From: Sphingobium nicotianae
GTDB taxonomy: Bacteria > Pseudomonadota > Alphaproteobacteria > Sphingomonadales > Sphingomonadaceae
NCBI RefSeq assembly: GCF_018603885.1
Contig: NZ_JAHGAW010000016.1
Span: 36,867 to 100,866, forward strand
Direction: 5' to 3'
DNA: 64,000 nt
Shown here: one piece after another, positions 34,781 to 41,388 of the stretch
Position numbering within the stretch: the stretch's first letter is position 1
How the letters are laid out: each line of letters opens with the position of its first letter
Made by a program: the position numbers and the translations under genes
The notes under the pieces: model-generated
Databases searched by the model: none
Seen by the model: only the letters and a program-made list of their open reading frames with translations
Told to the model about the DNA's origin: nothing

Positions 34781-36496
34781 TCAGTTTCCGGCGGGCGCAG
34801 TTGCAGCATCGTAGACTTTCTCGCCCTCGATGTAGGTCATCAGCACCTTAGTATTGTGAACATCGGTGATCGGCACCTCGAAGATGTTGCGGTCGATCAC
34901 GACGAAGTCGGCGAACTTGCCCGTCTCGAGACTCCCCGTGGCATAGTCGAAGTTCCCCTGCCGAGCCGACGCGATCGTAAACAGTTCGACCGCTTGCTTG
35001 AGCGTGATGCGCTCCTCAGGGCCGAGGACCTTGCCACCGCCGCCAGGCGCTTGGCGGGTGACCATAGTCTCAAGAGCATACCAAGGGCTGACCGAGGTCG
35101 TGACCGGCCAATCCGAACCTGGCACGACCATAGCGCCCGCGTCCAGAGCATCCTTGATCGGGATCCAGCGGGACATGAGATCAGGCCGAACGGCCTTTTC
35201 GATGTCATCCATGATCGGCGAGGGCGAAAGCAGGTATGGCGAGAATTCGAAGGTGGCCTCGATCGACTTGGCCCTGCGGATGTCGTCCATGTTCACGAAG
35301 CTGTTGTGGGCAACGTTGTGATAGTTGTGATTGAATCCATTGGCTTTCCGGGCCGCTGCGATAGCATCGAGGCCAGCGCGAACGGCAGCGTCGCCGGCCG
35401 CGTGGAATTTGACCGTCAGGCCCTCGCGATCGAACTCAACAACCAAGGCATTGAGCTTTGCCTGGTCGACCATGAGGAGACCCTTCTCCCGGATCTCGTC
35501 GCCGGCCTTGGCCCCAGGAAGCGGCATATAGGGCTCGAGCATCGCGGCCGTGTGACTGTCGGTCGGAACGCCATCGAGCTGCATCTTGATGCATGAAGGC
35601 GTAAATCTCGGGCGAGCATAATAGTTACGCAGTTTCAGCAGATTTTGGTCGACGTAGAAGAGGCAACCCCGGACCCGCTGCTTCAGTTCGCCCTTGTCGC
35701 TGAGATCGCTGTAGGCCTGCGCGGTGGTGGTTGTCAGGAGCGCATCGTCGAAGGCAGTGATGCCTTGTGCCAGCAAGGAATCGAGACCCTTCTTGAGGGC
35801 CTCAGCATGGCGCTCACGGGTTGCCGGCGGAATATTTCTCGACACCAGATTGGACGCGCTTTCGCGCAGCAGGCCTGTCGGCTCTCCCTTGGCGTCGCGC
35901 TCGATGATGCCATTGGGGGGATTGGGGGTGTCGCGCGTAATGCCGGCAAGCTTCAGCGCAGCAGAGTTCGCCCAGTTGCTGTGTCCGCTGATGTCGTTGA
36001 GCATGACGGGATTGTTCGGAGCAATCTTGTCGAGCATCGCCTTGTTCGGCGGCGTCTTGCCGAAGGAAGCTGCTTCATAAGCTCGCCCAGTGATCCAGTC
36101 GCCGGGCTTTGCATTCTTCACGCAGCCGGAGACGATATTGAGCAGTTCCGCCGGTTTGGCATCATGAGGAAGTGCGCATTGGAAAAACTGCATGCCGGCG
36201 CCGCCGGGGTGAACGTGCATGTCATGCAATCCGGGCATCACCATCTTACCGCCCAGATCGATGACCTTCGTCGAAGAGGTCCGATAAGGAGTCATTGCCA
36301 CGTCGTCACCTATGGCAACGATAGTGCCATGCGCCACTGCCATGGCGGTTGCCCAGCCCCCAGGGATCAGCAGGCGGCCGTTTTGGAGAATTAAGTCGGC
36401 AGAAATAGCCGGCTGCGCAGGCGACTGGGGAAGTGCTGGCGAGGAAATCGCAATCGCAGCAATTCCAAGTGCCAAGCTTATAAGATGACGACGCAT
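34781..36496 (-). CDS. Exported amidohydrolase, Amidohydro_3/YtcJ type (paralogue 4)
   Basis: 571 residues; signal peptide MRRHLISLALGIAAIAISSP ending LPQS. It has MPGLHDMHVHPGGAG, KMQLDGVPTDSHTAAM, VKFHAAGDAAVR, YHNVAHNSFVNMDDIRRAKS and VPGSDWPVTTSVSPW, and ends in a LETGKFADFVVIDRNIF block. ATG 36496 is chosen because TTGGAG precedes it at 8 bp; the in-frame TTG at 36511 is that same site. It is closest to paralogues 1 and 2 although it is about 7 kb away and inverted. A tandem pair at 36602-36639 reads toward it. Confidence 0.9.
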   Translation of the reverse strand: MRRHLISLALGIAAIAISSPALPQSPAQPAISADLILQNGRLLIPGGWATAMAVAHGTIVAIGDDVAMTPYRTSSTKVIDLGGKMVMPGLHDMHVHPGGAGMQFFQCALPHDAKPAELLNIVSGCVKNAKPGDWITGRAYEAASFGKTPPNKAMLDKIAPNNPVMLNDISGHSNWANSAALKLAGITRDTPNPPNGIIERDAKGEPTGLLRESASNLVSRNIPPATRERHAEALKKGLDSLLAQGITAFDDALLTTTTAQAYSDLSDKGELKQRVRGCLFYVDQNLLKLRNYYARPRFTPSCIKMQLDGVPTDSHTAAMLEPYMPLPGAKAGDEIREKGLLMVDQAKLNALVVEFDREGLTVKFHAAGDAAVRAGLDAIAAARKANGFNHNYHNVAHNSFVNMDDIRRAKSIEATFEFSPYLLSPSPIMDDIEKAVRPDLMSRWIPIKDALDAGAMVVPGSDWPVTTSVSPWYALETMVTRQAPGGGGKVLGPEERITLKQAVELFTIASARQGNFDYATGSLETGKFADFVVIDRNIFEVPITDVHNTKVLMTYIEGEKVYDAATAPAGN

Positions 36497-36601
36497 TGGT
36501 ATCCACTCCAAGATGAAGGGCGGATTGTGCGCCCCGAAGTTTGAACGAGGTCGTCATTTCTGAACGACGAGCGAGGCTGACACAGTGCGATGCAACCGTT
36601 C

Positions 36602-36639
36602 TTGACCAAAGCAGTCGTTTAATTGACAGATCGTGTCAT
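36602..36639 (-). promoter_or_regulatory. Tandem 17-bp regulatory elements, 21 bp apart (pair g)
   Basis: On the minus strand: distal ATGACACGATCTGTCAA (36623-36639) and proximal ACGACTGCTTTGGTCAA (36602-36618), centres 21 bp apart, 106 bp before amidohydrolase paralogue 4. Both keep GTCAA at the gene-proximal end. Confidence 0.7.
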
Positions 36640-36735
36640 TGGACCAGACAAGGCAGTTCGATCTCGCTGCCAAAAGTTCAGAGAGCAATCTTCAATAGAG
36701 GATCGTTAATGGCCGGTGCTGGCGCTCGAAGGGGA

Positions 36736-36773
36736 CTGAAGGAATATGTCAAAGAAATGACCGAAATTATTAA
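36736..36773 (+). promoter_or_regulatory. Tandem 17-bp regulatory elements, 21 bp apart (pair h)
   Basis: CTGAAGGAATATGTCAA (36736-36752) and ATGACCGAAATTATTAA (36757-36773), centres 21 bp apart, followed by TATATT (36776-36781). They point away from pair g, toward the frame at 36856 and, further on, luxR. The rest of 36497-36855 is AT-rich and shows no gene. Confidence 0.66.
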
Positions 36774-36855
36774 AGTATATTAGATCAAGACATATCATTC
36801 TATTCTAGGTGGTTCAGATTCACGACCGCGATTAAGGCGCGGTAGGAAAAGAAGC

Positions 36856-37332
36856 ATGACGAGTATTGCTACACCACCGGTCGTCGACAATTCCATGGCA
36901 TGCATTGGCGTCTTATGCGGAGATCGCGCACTCAATCCCTTTGGCATGCTTCTCGAGATCGGAGCGGTGACGGGAAGCCGGGCCGAGGTTGTCCCGCACA
37001 GCGGATCGATGCAGATTATCGGGTTTCGTGAGCCTGTGCATGCGGCCGGTCGGACGAAACGGCGGCCGAGACAGCCACCCGCCGATCGCAGCCGCCCTCT
37101 ACCGAGATTCGCAAATCAGACGGAACAACCTGATGAACAGATGCTAGCCAGAACCAGGACTAGCCTAAAAGCTCGCGATTTTGTTCGAATGGTCAAGGGG
37201 CAAGCATTGTTCGAATGCATGCCTTGTGCCGTGACTGGATGGTCCAATCTGCACTCTGCGCGACGGATCGATCCTGCTCGGACGGTTCGATCATGCATAT
37301 CGGATCCTACTTTGCGGCCTCATTCCATCTAA
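36856..37332 (+). CDS. Unrecognised 158-codon frame, possibly a decayed gene
   Basis: ATG follows AGGAAAAGAAG. The first 50 residues (MTSIATPPVVDNSMACIGVL, then ALNPFGMLLEIG) look protein-like, but the rest is rich in Arg, Pro and Ser with no domain I recognise, and base use is unlike the neighbours. It could be the 5' part of a gene whose body was lost. It is listed because tandem pair h lies 83 bp upstream. Confidence 0.3.
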   Translation: MTSIATPPVVDNSMACIGVLCGDRALNPFGMLLEIGAVTGSRAEVVPHSGSMQIIGFREPVHAAGRTKRRPRQPPADRSRPLPRFANQTEQPDEQMLARTRTSLKARDFVRMVKGQALFECMPCAVTGWSNLHSARRIDPARTVRSCISDPTLRPHSI

Positions 37333-37385
37333 TGGAGGCTCCCCACGGAGCGTAGTTCTGTCCGAAGGTTGGAGGACGTGAAGGC

Positions 37386-38171
37386 ATGTCGCTCGACTCT
37401 ACCCGGCGCGAGAGAGGGTTTTGCCTCGCGTTGACCGACGCCATTGTGGGTGCGCTTCGGACTATTGCGTCAGTGAACGAACTCATTACCCTGATGGAGG
37501 TCGTGGCATGGGAAATGGACTTTCGTCACTATGCTCTGATCCATCACGATATTGGTACTGGGCTCGCCGGTAGGGTGGATCTGAAGGACTATCCAGCCGC
37601 CATTACGGAACATCTTTTTGGGCAACAGCGATATCGGCGTGATCCCGTTATTCGCGGCTGCGCCTTCGCTGACAGTGCCTTCCTCTGGTCAGACCTGTCA
37701 CGTATTATGCATCTAGATCGAAATGATCGAGCAAGTTTTGCACTGGGCGCGCGAGAGGGCCTCAACGAAGGAATCACGGTTCCCTATGTTTGCCTCGGTG
37801 AGCGTATGGGATCCTGCACTTTTGCTGGCACCAGACGACCTGAAAATGCGCATCGTTATCTGGGCGCGGCTCAGATGATCGGTATATTCGCCTTCCAGTC
37901 AGCACGTCGGCTCGTGTCTGGCGAACGGCCGATTGCCCATAGCTCGCCGAGGTTGCATCCGCGCCCGCGCGACTGCGTAGTCCTGGCGGGGCGGGGGTTC
38001 TCGAACAAGGAAATCGCCCGAGCGCTTTGCCTGACGCCGCGCACGGTCGACGGCTATCTCACCGAAGCGCGACGCCTCTTCGACGCCCATGATCGCACCG
38101 AACTGGTCGTAAGCGCGGTGCTTGCGGGCGAGGTCGGCCTCCACGAGCTCGCGCGTCGTCAACCCGAGTAA
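37386..38171 (+). CDS. luxR: LuxR-type quorum-sensing regulator
   Basis: 261-residue regulator. The N-terminal two-thirds fits the autoinducer-binding domain (MDFRHYALIHHDI, DPVIRGCAFADSAFLWSDL, ALGAREGLNEGITVPYV), with the conserved Trp and Asp region in place. The C-terminal LuxR helix-turn-helix is LHPRPRDCVVLAGRGFSNKEIARALCLTPRTVDGYLTEARRLFDAHDRTELVV. GGAGGACGTGAAGGC precedes the ATG. The luxI synthase gene follows in the same direction, the tandem R-then-I order common in sphingomonads, so this is the probable receptor of that signal. Confidence 0.9.
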   Translation: MSLDSTRRERGFCLALTDAIVGALRTIASVNELITLMEVVAWEMDFRHYALIHHDIGTGLAGRVDLKDYPAAITEHLFGQQRYRRDPVIRGCAFADSAFLWSDLSRIMHLDRNDRASFALGAREGLNEGITVPYVCLGERMGSCTFAGTRRPENAHRYLGAAQMIGIFAFQSARRLVSGERPIAHSSPRLHPRPRDCVVLAGRGFSNKEIARALCLTPRTVDGYLTEARRLFDAHDRTELVVSAVLAGEVGLHELARRQPE

Positions 38172-38182
38172 TCACTCGGCCT

Positions 38183-38223
38183 ATTTCCGCTACCCCGTCG
38201 CTGCTTCCTTCGTGTGCGGAAAT
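38183..38223. promoter_or_regulatory. Inverted repeat in the luxR-luxI gap
   Basis: ATTTCCGC (38183-38190) and GCGGAAAT (38216-38223) are perfect 8-bp arms 25 bp apart, ending 19 bp before luxI. The spacing is unlike a classical 20-bp lux box; it may be an operator or a leader hairpin. Confidence 0.4.
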
Positions 38224-38242
38224 CACGAGCCCGGAGCACCCC

Positions 38243-38848
38243 ATGATCCACGTCATCGACAACCATCTGGCAGCGGGAAATCGGCCGCTGCTGCAATCCA
38301 TGTTCGCCGACCGCAAGCGCCTCTTCGTCGACCTGTTCGGCTGGGACGTGCCCGTGGTCGACGGCCAGTACGAGATGGACCAGTTCGACAATGCCGATAC
38401 GGTCTACCTGATCGTCTCCGAGGAAGATGGCGGGCACGCGGCGTCGATCCGTCTCTTCCCGAGCACCCGGCCGCATATGCTCGGCGTGCTGTTCCCCCAT
38501 CTCTGCCCCCTGGGGGTGCCAGTCGACGAGGCGACATGGGAAAGCACACGGCTGTGCCTGCCCCAGCGACACGGCGCTGAGCGGCGTCGCGAACTGCGCA
38601 ATCTGCTCTTCTCCGCCATGGTCGATGTCGCGCTGGAGCGGGGCATCAAGCGCTACACCGGCGTCATCCCCGACCAGTTTCGCAAGGAAATTCTGTCCCT
38701 CGGCTGGCAGGCCGAACCACTCGGACCTGCGGTGCGGATCCCTGGCGGGCCGATCGGTGCCTTCCTCATCCATGTCCGGCCGGATACGCCTGAGCGGCTT
38801 GGCTGGACTGGCGTTTATTCCCCCGTGCTTGACCGGGTGCCGGCATGA
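38243..38848 (+). CDS. luxI: Acyl-homoserine-lactone synthase
   Basis: 201-residue autoinducer synthase, making N-acyl-homoserine lactones from S-adenosylmethionine and an acyl carrier. The invariant residues are seen: R and F of DRKRLFVDLFGW with its Trp, the two Asp of EMDQFDNADTVY, Arg of ASIRLFPST, and Glu and Arg of WESTRLCLP. CCGGAGCACC precedes the ATG. Its stop overlaps the phyH-like start (ATGA), so the two are coupled. Acyl chain length cannot be told from sequence. Confidence 0.93.
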   Translation: MIHVIDNHLAAGNRPLLQSMFADRKRLFVDLFGWDVPVVDGQYEMDQFDNADTVYLIVSEEDGGHAASIRLFPSTRPHMLGVLFPHLCPLGVPVDEATWESTRLCLPQRHGAERRRELRNLLFSAMVDVALERGIKRYTGVIPDQFRKEILSLGWQAEPLGPAVRIPGGPIGAFLIHVRPDTPERLGWTGVYSPVLDRVPA

Positions 38849-39711
38849 GAGCCGCGGTCGATCGCCATGCCGCAGCGCTCGCGCGCGACGGTTGGTGCGT
38901 GTTTGGGCGCGCTGTCGAACCTGGCCTGATCGCCGAGATCGAGGCGGATCTTGAGCCTCGCTTCTCCGCGACACCATTGTGCCAGGGCGCATTCTACGGA
39001 GAACGGACCAGGCGCTTCGGTTCGCTGCTGACCCATTCACCGGGGATCGAGCGGCTGGCGATGCATCCGCGGGTCCTCGAGATCGTCGAGCAGATGCTGC
39101 TGCCATGGTGCGAGCGGATCGCGCTCAACCTCACCCAGGCGATTGAGATCCAGCCGGGCGCGCTGCCGCAGCTACCACACCGCGATCAGGACATGTGGCA
39201 AGGCCCGAAGGGCCGCCTCGAATACCTCGTCAACGTCATGTGGCCGCTAACTGCATTCCAGCGGGCAAATGGCGGTACCCGGCTCTGGACCGGAAGCCAG
39301 CTCGCTCAGGATATTCCCGTCCTCCCTGAAGAAGAGTCGGTCGTGCCTATGGTGTCGCCTGGCGACGCCCTGATCTTCCTCGGCTCGACCCTCCACGGCG
39401 GGGGCGGCAATGCCAGCCGCGCGCCGCGGCGAGGGATCGTCATCAGCTACTGCCTGGGATGGTTGAAGCCCTTTGAGCTGCAATGGCTGGTCTATCCGCC
39501 ACAGGTGGCGCGGCACTTCGCGCCGGAACTGGCCGCGCTGGTCGGCTACGCGCAGCATCGGCCCAACCTGGGCAATGTCGAAGGGCAATGCCCGTCGATC
39601 CTGCTTGGTAGCCACGTTCCCGAGCATCTCCCGGCGATCGACGCCTTACGCCCGGACCAGGCCGAAGCAGCGGCCATGTTCGTCAGATCCCAGATGGGCG
39701 AGTTCGGCTGA
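38845..39711 (+). CDS. Phytanoyl-CoA dioxygenase-family protein
   Basis: 288-residue Fe(II)/2-oxoglutarate-dependent dioxygenase. The metal ligands are in LPHRDQDMW (HxD) and STLHGGGGNASRA (distal His), followed by the Arg of RAPRRGIVISYC that would hold 2-oxoglutarate. It is translationally coupled to luxI. A luxR-luxI-phyH trio is recurrent in sphingomonads, and the enzyme may hydroxylate the acyl chain of the signal or another fatty compound; this is unproven. Confidence 0.88.
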   Translation: MRAAVDRHAAALARDGWCVFGRAVEPGLIAEIEADLEPRFSATPLCQGAFYGERTRRFGSLLTHSPGIERLAMHPRVLEIVEQMLLPWCERIALNLTQAIEIQPGALPQLPHRDQDMWQGPKGRLEYLVNVMWPLTAFQRANGGTRLWTGSQLAQDIPVLPEEESVVPMVSPGDALIFLGSTLHGGGGNASRAPRRGIVISYCLGWLKPFELQWLVYPPQVARHFAPELAALVGYAQHRPNLGNVEGQCPSILLGSHVPEHLPAIDALRPDQAEAAAMFVRSQMGEFG

Positions 39712-39721
39712 GATCGTCACG

Positions 39722-40445
39722 ATGAGCGCTCTTGATCCTGCGGCCTATGAGGCCATCATCCGGCGGGGGCGCAGCGCGCTGGCCTGGGAAGTGCTTCGGC
39801 GCGACCCGGCCTACCGTGTTGCCTATGCGGCTTTGCCGGCCCTGCCTCTGGCGGGCGTCGCGGCCGAGGCCGACTTCGTCGCGGAGTGGGGAATGCACTT
39901 TTGCTGAGGATCCTGCCCGGACATGCGCCTCGGTGCTGCCGATATGGTCAGCAGTCGTTGACCCGCGCGTGCTCGCCGTGCGCGCCATGAGGCCATTCCA
40001 GGTAGACGGACGGATCGTCGACGCTCACGCAGCGGATGTTCGCATGCTGCGGGCGCCAAATAGCGAACATCTGATAATCGATGGTGGGGGCGAACCCATT
40101 CGACTCGATGTAATCGAGGGTACAATGGCGGCTGGGCCGGTCGTGCTTCGATTCGACTTGGCCGACGATGATCACCTCGACGCCCGGATCGCCGCAATGC
40201 GCGCGCTTCGCTGCTCGGTCCCCAATGGACGACGCCACATCCGCTTGGTCCGCAAGTTACTCGCCTTGCAGGCAGTGGACGCGCGCAATGCGGGCGCGAG
40301 TTTGAGGGAGATCGCTGAAAATCTGCTGGGACGGGGTGAGTGGCCCGGCGACGGCGAGCATCGAAAGTCCAACGTGCGGCGACTACTGGACTCAGGCGAG
40401 GACATGCTTCGCGCGGGCCCGCGAGCGATTTTAGCAGGAAAGTAG
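39722..40445 (+). pseudogene. DUF2285-type regulator broken by a frameshift
   Basis: The first part (MSALDPAAYEAIIRRGRSAL to AEWGMHFC) ends at a TGA at 39905-39907. Skipping one T in the run at 39899-39902 lets the frame continue as WGMHFAEDPARTC into a DUF2285-like C-terminal half (VRKLLALQAVDARNAGASLREIAENLLG ... VRRLLDSGEDMLRAG). Full genes of this kind (N-terminal WxFLRRNPxYR-like domain plus RovC-like DNA-binding domain) are frequent in alphaproteobacterial integrative elements. Either a real one-base insertion or a sequencing error in the T-run. Confidence 0.75.
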
Positions 40446-40448
40446 CGC

Positions 40449-40691
40449 CTAGTCTTCGACGGGCTGCACGAGGTCAGCTGGCATGGCATCGACCGATTGA
40501 GCAAGCATCCAGATCGAAATGGCGGTGGGGTTTCGCTGTCCGCGCTCCAGCCAACCGATATAGCTCTGCGAAAATCCCGATTTCTCGGCAACGGCTTCCT
40601 GGGTCAGTCCCTTGCTTTTCCTCAGCCGAGCGAAATTGCTCCCAATCACCTTTCGCATGTCCATCGACCCACGGTCGAGGAATTGCTTCAC
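40449..40691 (-). CDS. XRE-family repressor
   Basis: 80-residue protein consisting almost only of a Cro/C1 helix-turn-helix (NFARLRKSKGLTQEAVAEKSGFSQSYIGWLERGQRNPTAISIWMLAQ). The frame opens with GTG at 40691; ATG 40664 or 40658 inside it may be the true start because family members begin MDMRKVIG. A TATAAT box on the minus strand (40708-40703) lies only a few bases before the GTG, so the mRNA would be almost leaderless for that start. It is divergent from the 91-residue gene at 40750 and may control it and the transfer genes. Confidence 0.88.
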   Translation of the reverse strand: MKQFLDRGSMDMRKVIGSNFARLRKSKGLTQEAVAEKSGFSQSYIGWLERGQRNPTAISIWMLAQSVDAMPADLVQPVED

Positions 40692-40698
40692 GCCGGTT

Positions 40699-40714
40699 AT
40701 TCATTATATTGAAT
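40699..40714 (-). promoter_or_regulatory. Palindrome over the XRE gene -10 box
   Basis: ATTCA-TTATAT-TGAAT, perfect 5-bp arms. The minus-strand -10 hexamer TATAAT lies within it, which would give autorepression by the XRE protein and perhaps repression of the divergent gene at 40750. Confidence 0.6.
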
Positions 40715-40749
40715 ATCGTGGAAGCGACCGCCTGCGTGAGTAATGAGGC

Positions 40750-41025
40750 ATGGGGACAATTGATCGTTTAGCGCCGTCTGGTGATGTGGCTGTCGACTAT
40801 GATCGCCGCCATCTCGCGCTGTACGCCGCATTGCTCGAAGCAGCCGACGCCGGCCGCAATTGGCAGGACGCCGCTTCCTTCCTGATGCGTCTCGACGTTA
40901 CGAAGGACCATGCCGAGGCTTGCTGGCGCTCCCATATCGAGCGAGCTCGTTGGATCGTTGGCGATGGCCTTGCGATCGCCATTGATGCGTTCTCCGAGCG
41001 CAGGCCGGAAATTATAGCAGAATAA
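40750..41025 (+). CDS. Conserved-looking 91-residue protein of unknown function
   Basis: Soluble and mostly helical (YDRRHLALYAALLEAADAGRNWQDAASFLMRLDV, HAEACWRSHIERARWIVGDGL). It has no motif I can name. ATGAGG lies a few bases before the ATG. It is divergent from the XRE gene and at the left boundary of the transfer module. Confidence 0.5.
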   Translation: MGTIDRLAPSGDVAVDYDRRHLALYAALLEAADAGRNWQDAASFLMRLDVTKDHAEACWRSHIERARWIVGDGLAIAIDAFSERRPEIIAE

Positions 41026-41388
41026 GGCCGGCGCCTCGCACGTTCGTGCGACCGCGCTCTACTTCGACCATCGCTGTCGCGCCGGTCTCCGCCGAGCCCC
41101 TGACGGGTCTCGGCCTTCCGGTCACGATCGCTGGCGTGGCTGTGGACGCCGCGCGGTCGCGCGGCGGCGTTGCTTGTGCCTCTCCCGGTACGGCGGGTGC
41201 GGGCGCCGCTCCCGGCTAGGCCCGTCGCGGCCTGCGGCAACCCCTTCGCTGCGCTTCGGGGTGCTCCACTTACGTTCCGCCCTACGGTGCTGCCGGCCAC
41301 TGGAGCCGGGCCTCTTGGTCGCTCTTCGCCGCCCACCCCCGCCTTCCGGGGAGGCTTGCTGCTTTTTGGGTGGCGATGGAGGATAGCG
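41026..41388. other. Intergenic region before ardC with a GC-rich palindrome
   Basis: 363 bp without a convincing gene. It contains the perfect palindrome GCCGCGCG-GT-CGCGCGGC (41148-41165). Frames crossing it are very rich in Arg and Pro and look non-coding. Leading-region anti-restriction genes of conjugative elements can be read from hairpin promoters in single-stranded DNA; whether this hairpin does so is speculation. Confidence 0.4.

Noticed and set aside
23701..36496. The four amidohydrolases as imidazolonepropionases or dihydroorotases
   Set aside because: All have signal peptides and the long Amidohydro_3 layout of about 570 residues, unlike the cytoplasmic enzymes of about 400.
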